This document shows positions 7,850-16,411 of a DNA stretch of 64,000 nt, piece after piece. Below the pieces are notes generated by a model that saw only the letters and a list, made by a program, of their open reading frames with translations, searched no databases and was not told the DNA's origin. Positions within the stretch are counted from its first letter, which is position 1; each line of letters opens with the position of its first letter. The position numbers and the translations under genes were made by a program. This DNA is from Herbaspirillum sp. meg3 (GTDB taxonomy: Bacteria; Pseudomonadota; Gammaproteobacteria; Burkholderiales; Burkholderiaceae_D), in the NCBI RefSeq assembly GCF_002257565.1, contig NZ_CP022736.1, forward strand, positions 310,001 to 374,000, written 5' to 3'.

Positions 7850-8662
7850 ATGAACATCATCCCTCTGGACGTCGGCTTCGGCGCCCGCATCAACAACGTC
7901 GATCTGGCCCGCCTGAGCGACAACCCGCAAGCACAACAGGCACTGCAGAAAGCGTTGCTGGACTACGGCCTGCTGGTGATTCCCGGCCCGGTACTGACCC
8001 CACAAGCGCAGATCGCCGCGTCTGAAGTGTTCGGCGCGCTGGAAGAGTTTCCACCGACTGCGAGCCAGATTCCAGGCTATCCGCAAATCTTCCGTGTTGC
8101 CAGCCGCGCCACGGAAGGCTATACCGGCGTCGGTCGCTACTGGCATTCGGACGGCTCCTTCCGTGCGGTGCCGACACCGATGTCGCTATGGCATCTGGAA
8201 GCGCGCCCGGACGTTGGCGGCGATACCTTGTTCACCGATTTGCAAGAGGCATATCGCAGTCTGCCGGACGACCTAAAAGCGCAGGTGCAGGGATTGCAAA
8301 CCACACACCGCAATCACGTGGTGCATCCGCTGGTGATGCCGCATCCGCATACAGGTGTGGAAGGCCTGTATCTGAACGTCGGCCTGACCGACAGCATCAT
8401 CGGCATGGCACGGGACGAGACGGAAGCGCTGATCGCAAGCATCGATCGCCACTTCTCACGCGAGGGGGCGGTATATCGTCATCAATGGAAGGAAGGCGAC
8501 TTCGTAGTGGCGGACAATTTCCGCGTCGCGCATCGCGCAACGCCGCTGTCGCCGTTACAGCGCCGTGTTCTCAACCGTACGACGGTGCGTGGCGATGGCG
8601 CATTCTGGGAAGTGGAACATGCTGAAGTGGTTGCGGATGCCAAAGAGACAGTCGCAGGCTGA
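7850..8662 (+). CDS. TauD/TfdA-family Fe(II)/2-oxoglutarate dioxygenase
   Basis: A 270-residue enzyme. The start at MNIIPLDVGFGARI is preceded by GAAAGGAAACATC at good spacing, so a longer in-frame start is not needed. The facial triad is visible: WHSDGSF (His-x-Asp) near residues 103-109 and the distal His in FRVAHRATPLS near residue 226, with the 2-oxoglutarate arginine a little further on (RRVLNRTTVRGD). The family oxidises substrates such as taurine, alkyl sulfates or phenoxy acids while decarboxylating 2-oxoglutarate. It is probably co-transcribed with the upstream peroxiredoxin-like gene under the LysR regulator. The substrate is unknown. Confidence 0.88.
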   Translation: MNIIPLDVGFGARINNVDLARLSDNPQAQQALQKALLDYGLLVIPGPVLTPQAQIAASEVFGALEEFPPTASQIPGYPQIFRVASRATEGYTGVGRYWHSDGSFRAVPTPMSLWHLEARPDVGGDTLFTDLQEAYRSLPDDLKAQVQGLQTTHRNHVVHPLVMPHPHTGVEGLYLNVGLTDSIIGMARDETEALIASIDRHFSREGAVYRHQWKEGDFVVADNFRVAHRATPLSPLQRRVLNRTTVRGDGAFWEVEHAEVVADAKETVAG

Positions 8663-8676
8663 GACGGTTTGTCCGT

Positions 8677-8970
8677 TCAATCGGCGTTCTCAAATTGGCA
8701 CGCTGCGATTTTTTCTTTGCTGATTCGTTTAATCAGAAAGCGAAACAGCAGCGTCACCAGCAGGCCGATTGCGCCGCTGATGGCGGTGTCCACACTTTTG
8801 AGAGGGATCGCTGCTGCGATCGTGATTACGGCGGCGGTGGCGGGAATCCAGAACATGATGACCATGGCCAGAGAACAGAAAAATTCTTTCATGCGATTGT
8901 TGTCGGATGCAGGCGCAAAGGGAACACGTCCGTTACTGTAGCGGATCGTGCCAATCCTTGCCAGACGCAT
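8677..8970 (-). CDS. Small membrane protein, unknown
   Basis: A protein of about 97 residues if it starts at MRLARIGT; a shorter 71-residue form starting MKEFFCSLAM (8892) is equally possible, and neither has a strong ribosome-binding site. Two hydrophobic segments are clear: roughly CSLAMVIMFWIPATAAVITI and DTAISGAIGLLVTLLF. They are followed by a basic loop (LIKRISKEK). It lies downstream of the response regulator gene on the same strand with only 27 bases between, so it may be transcribed with it. Family not recognised. Confidence 0.5.
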   Translation of the reverse strand: MRLARIGTIRYSNGRVPFAPASDNNRMKEFFCSLAMVIMFWIPATAAVITIAAAIPLKSVDTAISGAIGLLVTLLFRFLIKRISKEKIAACQFENAD

Positions 8971-8997
8971 TGACCTGCAAGCAGCTTTAAGCAAACC

Positions 8998-10041
8998 TCA
9001 TTGCAACAACCCGCTGCCACTCCTCGGCGTCTGATGCACGTTGCTTGCCATCACTGCCGCCGCCGAGCGCGTCTCCACGCCAAGTTTGACGAAGATGTGT
9101 TCCAGGTGCTTGTTGACAGTGCGCGGACTCATGCCGAGGATGTCGGCGATGTCGCGGTTGGTTTTGCCTTTGCCGAGCCACATCAGGACGTCGCTTTCGC
9201 GTGGCGTCAGGTTGAAACTTCCCAGCGTCAGCGGATTGGCTGCGACTTCGCTACTGAGTGCCGGATGCATGGCTGCGTTGGTTGCATTGGTTGCATTGGT
9301 TGCGGCGGCAGCCATGTCGGCGGCAAGGTTTTTTTCTTCCAGCAGCAAGGTGATTTCATGCCCCTGTCCGGCAGCGGAAAGAGCCACGCGCAGTTCGCAG
9401 TCGCCTTGCGTCATCACCAATGGGCGAATGTCGCCGTCCTTATTCTGACGCTGGCGCACCAGGCTTTCGTTGAGCCAGGATTGCAGCATCGTCGGCAATT
9501 TGTGCGTGGCGCTAGTGCTGGTTCCGGCAGGAAAATATTTCTCCAGCCAGAGCGAGGCCTTGCTGGTCTGCCATAGCGGCAGGCCGTTGCCGCTCAAGAC
9601 GATGACGGCATGCGCGGCGTGTTCCAGCATGCCGCGCGCCTGCGACATCATGCGTGCAGTCTTGATGTGAGCGCCGATACGGGCCACAACTTCCTGCGGT
9701 TTGATCGGCTTGGTGACGTAGTCAATGCCGCCGACTTCGAAGCCGCGCACCACGTGTTCGGTTTCCGTCAACCCGGTCATGAACACTACCGGCACGTGAT
9801 TCACGCTCTTGATCAGCTTGATGCGTTTGCAGGTCTCGAAACCATCGATGCCGGGCATCATGGCGTCGAGCAGGATCAGATCGGGGGTGATGTAGTCGAG
9901 CCGCTCCAGCGCGCTCATGCCGTCGGTCGCGACCAGCACGATGTGGCCGCTCTCGTCGAGCGAATCGGACAGCATGGCGAGGTTGTCGGGCTTGTCGTCG
10001 ACGATCAGGACGACATGCCTATCGAACGTTGTTGACATCAT
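8998..10041 (-). CDS. LuxR/NarL-type response regulator partner of the NCS1-kinase
   Basis: A 347-residue cytoplasmic regulator. An N-terminal receiver domain has acidic residues at VLIVDD, the phospho-acceptor in LILLDAMMPG (Asp59) and the conserved Lys in VTKPIKP. A middle region (residues 140-260) is PAS-like or linker. A C-terminal GerE HTH (LTPRESDVLMWLGKGKTNRD, then IADILGMSPRTVNKHLE) occupies about residues 283-340. The start overlaps the end of the kinase gene by 23 bases, so the pair is translationally coupled. It is the likely effector that binds the palindromes at 13642 and 13840 and switches on amide uptake and hydrolysis genes. Confidence 0.88.
   Translation of the reverse strand: MMSTTFDRHVVLIVDDKPDNLAMLSDSLDESGHIVLVATDGMSALERLDYITPDLILLDAMMPGIDGFETCKRIKLIKSVNHVPVVFMTGLTETEHVVRGFEVGGIDYVTKPIKPQEVVARIGAHIKTARMMSQARGMLEHAAHAVIVLSGNGLPLWQTSKASLWLEKYFPAGTSTSATHKLPTMLQSWLNESLVRQRQNKDGDIRPLVMTQGDCELRVALSAAGQGHEITLLLEEKNLAADMAAAATNATNATNAAMHPALSSEVAANPLTLGSFNLTPRESDVLMWLGKGKTNRDIADILGMSPRTVNKHLEHIFVKLGVETRSAAAVMASNVHQTPRSGSGLLQ
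9274..9300. repeat. Three 9-bp tandem repeats encoding (Thr-Asn-Ala)3
   Basis: Units TGCGTTGGT, TGCATTGGT and TGCATTGGT follow each other inside the response regulator gene and encode TNATNATNA on the minus strand, in the linker before the DNA-binding domain. Loss or gain of a unit keeps the frame and would only change linker length. Confidence 0.75.
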
Positions 10042-13000
10042 GACGAATCATCTCCTTGATACGGGTGACATATTCATTCAGGCGAAACTGTTTGACCAGT
10101 TGCCGAAGTTCCGTGGTGAAGGGCAGGTACGCAGAATTCTGTTGCTCCATATCGTCCAGCTTCTTGAGGATGCCTTTGGCGTAGCCGATGGAGCCAAGCT
10201 CCAGCAGCGCCTGCAGTTTTTCCTGCGAGGGCACCAGCATCATGGGTTGAACCGAGACGAGTCTTTTCTCCGGCGTTGAGGGCGGTAACGGAGGCGGCGC
10301 CGATTCCGAAGTCTCGGGCGACGATACCCAGTCGATACGCAGCTGTTGTTTGATCTTGGACAGCAATTCGTTGTACGACACCGGCTTGACGACGAAGTCG
10401 TTGTACAACGGAGGATCGATACGTTCGTGTCCACTTTCGAAAGCGTTGGCCGATACGATGATGATCGGCAATTGCGTCAGCCCGCGTGCGCGGATGGCGC
10501 GCGCCACCGACCAGCCGTCCATCAGTGGCATGGCAATATCGAGCAGCACCAGGTCCGGCGTACGCCGCGCCAGTTCTTCCAGGCAGGCGATGCCGCCATC
10601 GGCCTCCACCACTTCAAAGCCCAGCGGCAGCAGCATCTCCTTGAGCAGCAGGCGTTGCGAGGCCTGGTCATCCACCACCAGCACGCGCTTGGAGGGGCCG
10701 ATGTAACCGGACATCTGATCTTCCAGTTTCAGACGCGGACGCGGCACGTGCACTTCCGGCAGATAAATCTTCAGATGGAAGCTGCTGCCGCTGCCGACCT
10801 TGCTTTTGACCGCCAGCTCACCACCCATGATGTGTGTGAGCATGCTGCTGATGGCGAGACCGAGGCCGGTGCCTATGTCTTCGCGCAGATTGGCTGCATT
10901 GCTGCGTTCGAACGGCAGGAAGATGCGTTCCAGATCGTCGTCGGCGATACCGATGCCGGTGTCAATGATGTCGAAGTAGGCGATCTCGCGCATATAACGC
11001 ACGCGCACCGTCACGCTGCCGCTGTCGGTGAACTTCACGGCATTGCCGAGCAGGTTGATCAGGATCTGGCGCAGGCGCTTTTGATCGGCGTGCACGATAT
11101 GCGGGATGCGACCGGTTTTTTCGAAGCGGAAGCTCAGGCCCTTTTGTTCTGCCTGCGGTGCAAACATGCCGGCGATCTGTTCGAGGAATTCCGACAGTGC
11201 CAGTTCATCCGACGCCAGCCGCATCTTGCCCGCTTCGATTTTGGCGATGTCGAGCAAGCCGTCGATCAGGCTCAGCAGATGTTCGCCGCTGCGCCGGATG
11301 ACGGCGATCGCATCCTTGCGTGCGGGCGGGATGGTAGCGTCAACATGCAGGATTTGCGCGTAACCGAGGATGCTGTTGAGCGGCGTGCGCAGCTCATGGC
11401 TCATGCCGGTGACGAAGCGGCTCTTGGCGAGGTTGGCGGATTCGGCGGCTTCCTTGGCGCGTTGCAGTTCGGCGTCAGTTTGTTTGTGCGCCTCGATTTC
11501 CTGTAGCAGCAAGTTGGTCTGGCGTTCCGATTCTTCGTGCGCGACGCTGCGGCTTTCGTTAGTCAGGATCAGCCACCATGAGCCGACACCGATGAGCACC
11601 AGCAGCGTACAGAACAGCTTGATGAAAATACTCTGGATGGAATCGGGGCCGCTCGTCGTCAGGCCGGAGATGCCCGCCATCTGCTGGAAGTACAGCATCC
11701 ACAACACCACCGCCAGGCCGCCGGAGATCAGGCCGAACACGATCAGGTAATGGCCGATGCGGGTATTGAGCTTGAGGGTGAAGCGCGCCGGCAACAAGGC
11801 TTGCAAGGCGCTGAACGCCTGGTTCGGCAGACGCGCCGCGGGCGTCTTGCAACGGTCGTTGCAACGCGCATCGAGCGAACAGCACAGCGAGCAGATCGCG
11901 CCTTGATAAGCGGGGCAGTGCGCCATGTCAGGCGTCTCGAACTGATTGCCGCAGATGACGCAGTCGAGCTGTGCATGCTGATGGCTGTGCTCTTTGTGCG
12001 CATGCACGTGTTCAGACAGTGTGTCCTCGCGTGCGATGTAGTAACGGCTCTTCGTTGCCATGGCGATCAGCGGCGCCGCCAACAAGGCCGTGCCGAGCGC
12101 GATGAAGGGCGACATCGCCGCCGCCAGTTTACCCAGCACGCCGGACATGGCGATCGCAGACAGGATAGATGCAATCGCCATCGAGCCGACGCCGACCGGA
12201 TTGATGTCGTACAGATGGGCGCGCTTGAATTCGATATGCGCCGGGCTCAGTTTCAGCGGCTTGTTGATCACCAGATCCGACACCACCGCACCGATCCAGG
12301 AAATCGCCACCAGACTGTACAGCGCCAGCACATGCTCCAGCGCATTGAAGACGCCGAGTTCCATCAGCAGCACCGCAATCAGCACGTTGAACACCAGCCA
12401 CACCACGCGGCCCGGATGGCTGTGCGTCAGCCGCGCAAAAAAATTGGACCACGCCAGCGAACCGGCATAGGCGTTGGTCACGTTGATCTTGATTTGCGAC
12501 ACCACCACGAATAGCGCGACCGCACCCAGCACCAGCGCCGGATTGGAGAACACGTACTGATAGCCGATCAGATACATCTGGGTCGGTTCCACCGCCTTGC
12601 CCATCGGTACTTCATGTTGGATCGCGAGGAAGGCCAGCAACGCACCGCCCAGCATTTTCGCCCCGCCCAGCAAAATCCATCCCGGGCCTGCCAGCAGCAG
12701 CGCCGTCCACCAGCGGCCGCGATTGGCTTGTGTCTTTTCCGGAAGGAAGCGCAGGAAGTCGACCTGTTCGCCGATCTGCGCGATCAGCGAAAACGCCACC
12801 GTCGCCGCCGCGCCGAACAGATAGATGTTGAACGAGCCGCCTTCTTCGGCACGGCCGGCGAAGGTAAGCAGATTGGTGAGCGCTTCCGGTTCTTTATAGA
12901 GGACGCAGATATAAGGCAGCGTCAGCAGCACGATCCACACCGGCTGCGTCCACATCTGCAGGCGGTTGATCAGCGTGATGCCGTACGCCACCATCGGGAT

Positions 13001-13486
13001 CACGATCAGCGAGCACAGCACATAGCCGTACACCAGCGGCAGGCCGAAATAGATCTCGATGGCCTGCGCCATGATGGCCGCCTCCAGCGCGAAGAAGATG
13101 AAGGTGAAGCTGGCGTAGATCAGCGAGGTGACGGTCGAGCCGATATAGCCGAAGCCGGCGCCGCGCGTCAGCAGATCCATGTCGACGCCGTACTTGGCGG
13201 CGTAATAACTGATCGGCAAACCGGTCAGGAAAAACAGCACCACCACGCAGGCGATCGCCCAGAAGGTGTTGGTAAATCCATAACTCAGGGTAATGGCGCC
13301 GCTGATCGCTTCCAGCGCCAGGAACGAGGTCGCCCCCAGCGCCGTATTGGCCAGGCGAAATTCCGACCAGCGCCGGAACGAACGCGGCGTATAGCGCAGC
13401 GCGTAGTCTTCCAGCGTCTCGTTGGCGACCCAGGTGTTGTAGTCGCGCCGGACTTTGACGATGCGTTGTATGGCGGGGTTGGTCAC
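10019..13486 (-). CDS. NCS1-family permease fused to hybrid sensor histidine kinase
   Basis: A 1155-residue membrane protein. Residues about 20-480 are a 12-segment NCS1 (nucleobase/cation symporter) permease. Residues 490-545 form a His/Cys-rich cytoplasmic stretch (HVHAHKEHSHQH, then CVICG, CPAYQGAICSLCC, ARCNDRC) that could bind metal. Two further membrane segments lie near 575-600 and 620-642. Then come a HisKA domain with His697 (MSHELRTPLNSILGY), an ATPase domain (NLLGNAVKFTDSG; DTGIGI; GTGLGL) and a receiver with Asp983 (VLLDIAMPLMDGW). A coiled tail of about 100 residues lacks an Hpt histidine motif. The start codon is GTG. The layout parallels CbrA and CrbS, which join SLC5 transporters to kinases. 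It is divergent from the amide operon, so it probably senses an amide or nitrogen compound. Confidence 0.92.
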   Translation of the reverse strand: MTNPAIQRIVKVRRDYNTWVANETLEDYALRYTPRSFRRWSEFRLANTALGATSFLALEAISGAITLSYGFTNTFWAIACVVVLFFLTGLPISYYAAKYGVDMDLLTRGAGFGYIGSTVTSLIYASFTFIFFALEAAIMAQAIEIYFGLPLVYGYVLCSLIVIPMVAYGITLINRLQMWTQPVWIVLLTLPYICVLYKEPEALTNLLTFAGRAEEGGSFNIYLFGAAATVAFSLIAQIGEQVDFLRFLPEKTQANRGRWWTALLLAGPGWILLGGAKMLGGALLAFLAIQHEVPMGKAVEPTQMYLIGYQYVFSNPALVLGAVALFVVVSQIKINVTNAYAGSLAWSNFFARLTHSHPGRVVWLVFNVLIAVLLMELGVFNALEHVLALYSLVAISWIGAVVSDLVINKPLKLSPAHIEFKRAHLYDINPVGVGSMAIASILSAIAMSGVLGKLAAAMSPFIALGTALLAAPLIAMATKSRYYIAREDTLSEHVHAHKEHSHQHAQLDCVICGNQFETPDMAHCPAYQGAICSLCCSLDARCNDRCKTPAARLPNQAFSALQALLPARFTLKLNTRIGHYLIVFGLISGGLAVVLWMLYFQQMAGISGLTTSGPDSIQSIFIKLFCTLLVLIGVGSWWLILTNESRSVAHEESERQTNLLLQEIEAHKQTDAELQRAKEAAESANLAKSRFVTGMSHELRTPLNSILGYAQILHVDATIPPARKDAIAVIRRSGEHLLSLIDGLLDIAKIEAGKMRLASDELALSEFLEQIAGMFAPQAEQKGLSFRFEKTGRIPHIVHADQKRLRQILINLLGNAVKFTDSGSVTVRVRYMREIAYFDIIDTGIGIADDDLERIFLPFERSNAANLREDIGTGLGLAISSMLTHIMGGELAVKSKVGSGSSFHLKIYLPEVHVPRPRLKLEDQMSGYIGPSKRVLVVDDQASQRLLLKEMLLPLGFEVVEADGGIACLEELARRTPDLVLLDIAMPLMDGWSVARAIRARGLTQLPIIIVSANAFESGHERIDPPLYNDFVVKPVSYNELLSKIKQQLRIDWVSSPETSESAPPPLPPSTPEKRLVSVQPMMLVPSQEKLQALLELGSIGYAKGILKKLDDMEQQNSAYLPFTTELRQLVKQFRLNEYVTRIKEMIRHDVNNVR

Positions 13487-13641
13487 ATTTTGCTCGCGTA
13501 TACATTGGCGGCCACCGTTGCCGGGGCCATTGCCGTCGGCCGTGCAACATGCCGGCCTGACGAAAACCCTTTGCAGGGCAGAGCAATTGCACAGTCACTG
13601 CTGCTCCATGAAAGCAATTTTCAAACCAATCGGTATGTGAG

Positions 13642-13665
13642 GGCATACGTCAAATGACGTATGCC
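13642..13665. promoter_or_regulatory. 24-bp perfect palindrome, operator site 1
   Basis: GGCATACGTCA and its exact reverse complement TGACGTATGCC flank two A bases. It lies 156 bases upstream of the kinase gene start. The core TACGTCAAATGACGTA (13646-13661) matches the second site at 13840 in 14 of 16 positions, so both are probably bound by one dimeric regulator, most likely the LuxR-type response regulator at 8998-10041. Confidence 0.65.
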
Positions 13666-13839
13666 GGAAGGCCGCTTGTACCGCGTTTCACCAAAACACA
13701 GCATCGCGGGGATCCGCGATCAGGCTCTCCATCAACACCTCGCCGGAAAAACGCACCAATACCATGCTGAACGTGGGCAAAAGCTGTGCGGGTGGGCGTG
13801 ATTTTCTGCGCCCGGAAGATGCCGGCATACGCAGATTTT

Positions 13840-13855
13840 TACGTCAAACAACGTA
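13840..13855. promoter_or_regulatory. Operator site 2, TACGT-N6-ACGTA dyad
   Basis: TACGTCAAACAACGTA repeats the core of the 13642-13665 palindrome with two base changes. It lies 208 bases upstream of urtA and 194 bases from site 1 (start to start). Confidence 0.6.
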
Positions 13856-14063
13856 TTGTTGCGCCGCACCGCAAAACCTATTCTCCATCCCAGAACGAAC
13901 AGAAAGAAGCACCGGCAGGGAGAAAAAATCGCATGCACTGCATTCGTATGCCGTGCACTTGCGATGGTAACGGGCCGGTCTTTCTACTCGTTTTGAGGCC
14001 CTCTGAGTTCTTTGATTTTCTCTGACCAGTACAACAACCAATAACGCTCGAAAGGAGTACCGC

Positions 14064-15326
14064 ATGTCGCACCATTCCTCTTCCAAACCGCCTTCGTCCC
14101 AACGCCGCAAGATCATGATGGGCATCGTTGCAGGCGCCGCCGGTGCTGCCATGGCGCTCCCGGGTCTGGCCATGGCGCAGCAGTTCCCGACCGCCAAGAT
14201 CAACACCACCAAGCTCGCCATCACCGATACCGAAGTCACCGTCGGCCAGTTGCACTCGGCCACCGGCACCATGGCGATCAGCGAAACTGGTTCTATCCAG
14301 GCCGAGCGTCTGGCGATCGATCAGATCAACTCCATGGGCGGGATCCTCGGTCGCAAGATCAAGATCATTCAGGAAGACGGCGCCAGCGACTGGCCGACCT
14401 TCGCCGAAAAAGCCAAGAAGCTGCTTGAGAACGATCACGTCGCCGCCGTCTTCGGCTGCTGGACATCGGCCTCGCGCAAAGCCGTGCTGCCGGTCTTCGA
14501 AAAAGACAACGGCCTGCTCTACTACCCGACTTTCTATGAAGGCCTGGAGCAATCCAAGAACGTCTTCTACACCGGTCAGGAGGCAACGCAGCAAGTGCTG
14601 GCAGGCCTGAACTGGGTGGCAAAAGAGAAGAAGGCCAAGACCTTCTTCCTGATCGGCTCCGACTACATCTGGCCGCGCACCTCCAACAAGATCGCCCGCA
14701 AACATATTGAAAACGTGCTCAAGGGTTCGGTGGTCGGCGAAGAGTACTACCCGCTGGGCAACACTCAGTTCGGCTCGCTGATCAACAAGATCAAGCTGAA
14801 AAAACCTGACGTCATCTTCGCCGACGTGGTCGGCGGCAGCAACGTTGCATTCTACAAACAGCTGAAGGCTGCCGGCGTCACCGCCAAGACGCAAAACCTG
14901 CTGACCATCTCCGTGACCGAAGATGAAATGCTCGGCATCGGCGGCGAAAACGTCGAAGGCTTCTTCGCTTCGATGAAATATTTCCAAAGCCTCGACAACC
15001 CGAACAACAAGAAATTCGTGTCCGAGTTCAAGGCCAAGTTCGGCGCCAATTCGGTGATCGGCGACGTGACGCAAGCAGCTTACCTCGGCCCGTGGCTGTG
15101 GAAGGCCGCGGTTGAAAAAGCCGGCAGCTTCGACGTCGACAAGGTCGTCGCCGCCTCGGCCGGCATTGAGCTGAAGACCGCACCGGAAGGCTACGTCAAG
15201 GTTCACGCCAATCATCACCTGTGGAGCAAGACACGTATCGGCGAAGCGCAAAAAGACGGCCAGTTCAAGGTCATCTATGAGTCGGATCTGATCGAACCGA
15301 ATCCTTTCCCTAAGGGTTACCAATAA
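14064..15326 (+). CDS. urtA: UrtA/FmdD-type amide or urea ABC transporter, substrate-binding protein
   Basis: A 420-residue periplasmic binding protein. The N-terminus (SQRRKIMMGIVAGAAGAAMA, cleavage near LAMAQ) has a twin-arginine-like RRK followed by a hydrophobic segment, so export may use Tat or Sec. The body carries UrtA/FmdD hallmarks: TVGQLHSATGTMAISE near residue 58, VFGCWTSASRKAVLPVF near 130 and FYTGQEATQQ near 170. In this family it binds urea or short-chain amides and delivers them to the membrane permease. It heads an eight-gene run ending in amidase and formamidase genes, which favours short-chain amides over urea. The start has a strong GAAAGGAG site. Confidence 0.92.
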   Translation: MSHHSSSKPPSSQRRKIMMGIVAGAAGAAMALPGLAMAQQFPTAKINTTKLAITDTEVTVGQLHSATGTMAISETGSIQAERLAIDQINSMGGILGRKIKIIQEDGASDWPTFAEKAKKLLENDHVAAVFGCWTSASRKAVLPVFEKDNGLLYYPTFYEGLEQSKNVFYTGQEATQQVLAGLNWVAKEKKAKTFFLIGSDYIWPRTSNKIARKHIENVLKGSVVGEEYYPLGNTQFGSLINKIKLKKPDVIFADVVGGSNVAFYKQLKAAGVTAKTQNLLTISVTEDEMLGIGGENVEGFFASMKYFQSLDNPNNKKFVSEFKAKFGANSVIGDVTQAAYLGPWLWKAAVEKAGSFDVDKVVAASAGIELKTAPEGYVKVHANHHLWSKTRIGEAQKDGQFKVIYESDLIEPNPFPKGYQ

Positions 15327-15449
15327 GCGATTGTGTTTGTTGGCAGCAAAGCGGCGGCGTCTGTAGTGACATGCGGGCGCTGCCGCCCACGCCATTGAAT
15401 ACCTGAAATCTTCAATACCAATTCTTAACCACCCAGGGCGGGAGTCAAC

Positions 15450-16367
15450 ATGGTTTCTCTATCCGAATTTTTCGCCATCTTCGCCATGCAGGGCTTCAAC
15501 GGCCTGTCGGTGTTTTGCGTGTTGCTGCTGATGGCTCTGGGCCTGGCGATCATTTTCGGGCAGATGGGCGTGATCAACATGGCGCATGGCGAGTTTCTGA
15601 CCATCGGCGCTTACATCACTTATCTGCTGTCGCATCTGACGACGACCTATGCACCCAGCCTGCAGCCGTACTACTTCTTCGGCGCGGTGGTGCTGTCCTT
15701 CCTGGTTGCATACGGCTTCGGCTATCTCACCGAGCTGTTGCTGATCAGCCGTCTCTATAAGCGTCCGCTCGACACGCTGCTGGCAACCTGGGGCCTGAGT
15801 CTGGCGATGCAGCAGACCTTCCGTTCCATCTTCGGCGCCAAAGAAGTCAGCGCCACCTTGCCTGACTGGCTGCTCGGCTCGTTCAAGCCGACCGACGCCA
15901 TCGACATCCCGATCAATGGCCTGTTCATGATGTGCCTGACGGTCTTGCTGACCGGTGGCATCTTCATCCTGCTGTTCCGTTCGCGCTGGGGTTTGCAGGT
16001 GCGCGCCACGATGCAGAACCGTGTCATGAGCGGCGCCGTCGGCATCAATACCCGCAAGGTCGACCGCACTACCTTCGCCCTCGGTTGCGGTGTGGCAGGC
16101 GTGGCCGGCGCAGCCTTCACGACGATCGGCTCGACCGGCCCCACCAGCGGTTCGCTGTATATCGTCGACACCTTCCTGGTGGTCGTGTTCGGCGGTGCGC
16201 AAAGCCTGATCGGCACGATTGCTTCGGCCTTCTCGATCGCGCAAACGCAATCTACTGCCGAGTTCTTCCTGACCGGTTCGATGGCCAAGGTGCTGACGCT
16301 GTCTGCGGTGATCCTGATTCTGATGCTGCGCCCGCAGGGTTTGTTCTCGGTGCGCGTCCGTAAATAA
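15450..16367 (+). CDS. urtB: UrtB/LivH-type ABC permease
   Basis: A 305-residue inner-membrane permease of the branched-chain amino acid/urea (LivH) class with about eight hydrophobic segments. The conserved LGLAIIFGQMGVINMAHGEF block near residue 30 and the late GAQSLIGTIASAFSIAQTQS block are typical of UrtB/FmdE. It forms the channel with the next gene product. Spacing to urtA is 123 bases, and the gap holds inverted repeats (GGCAGC at 15342, GCTGCC at 15379) that could protect the urtA message and lower expression of the downstream genes. Confidence 0.92.
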   Translation: MVSLSEFFAIFAMQGFNGLSVFCVLLLMALGLAIIFGQMGVINMAHGEFLTIGAYITYLLSHLTTTYAPSLQPYYFFGAVVLSFLVAYGFGYLTELLLISRLYKRPLDTLLATWGLSLAMQQTFRSIFGAKEVSATLPDWLLGSFKPTDAIDIPINGLFMMCLTVLLTGGIFILLFRSRWGLQVRATMQNRVMSGAVGINTRKVDRTTFALGCGVAGVAGAAFTTIGSTGPTSGSLYIVDTFLVVVFGGAQSLIGTIASAFSIAQTQSTAEFFLTGSMAKVLTLSAVILILMLRPQGLFSVRVRK

Positions 16368-16411
16368 GCGCAAATAAATCGTCTTACAGATTTTCTCAGC
16401 GAGGCTTAACA

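Larger units (their letters stand above)
13487..14063. promoter_or_regulatory. Divergent control region of the amide locus
   Basis: A 577-base gap between the kinase gene (GTG start at 13486) and urtA. It has no supported gene. It contains two copies of a TACGTCAAAYRACGTA dyad (see separate entries), one nearer each gene. A good ribosome-binding site (GAAAGGAG) precedes the urtA start. I could not identify a convincing sigma-54 promoter (GG-N10-GC). Confidence 0.6.

Noticed and set aside
13487..14063. A sigma-54 promoter for the amide operon
   Set aside because: I searched for GG-N10-GC with the usual flanks by eye and found no convincing match.
13878..15395. A 505-residue open frame antisense to urtA
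   Set aside because: It is the mirror of a strongly conserved transporter gene. Long antisense frames are common in GC-rich DNA, and its sequence shows no domain.
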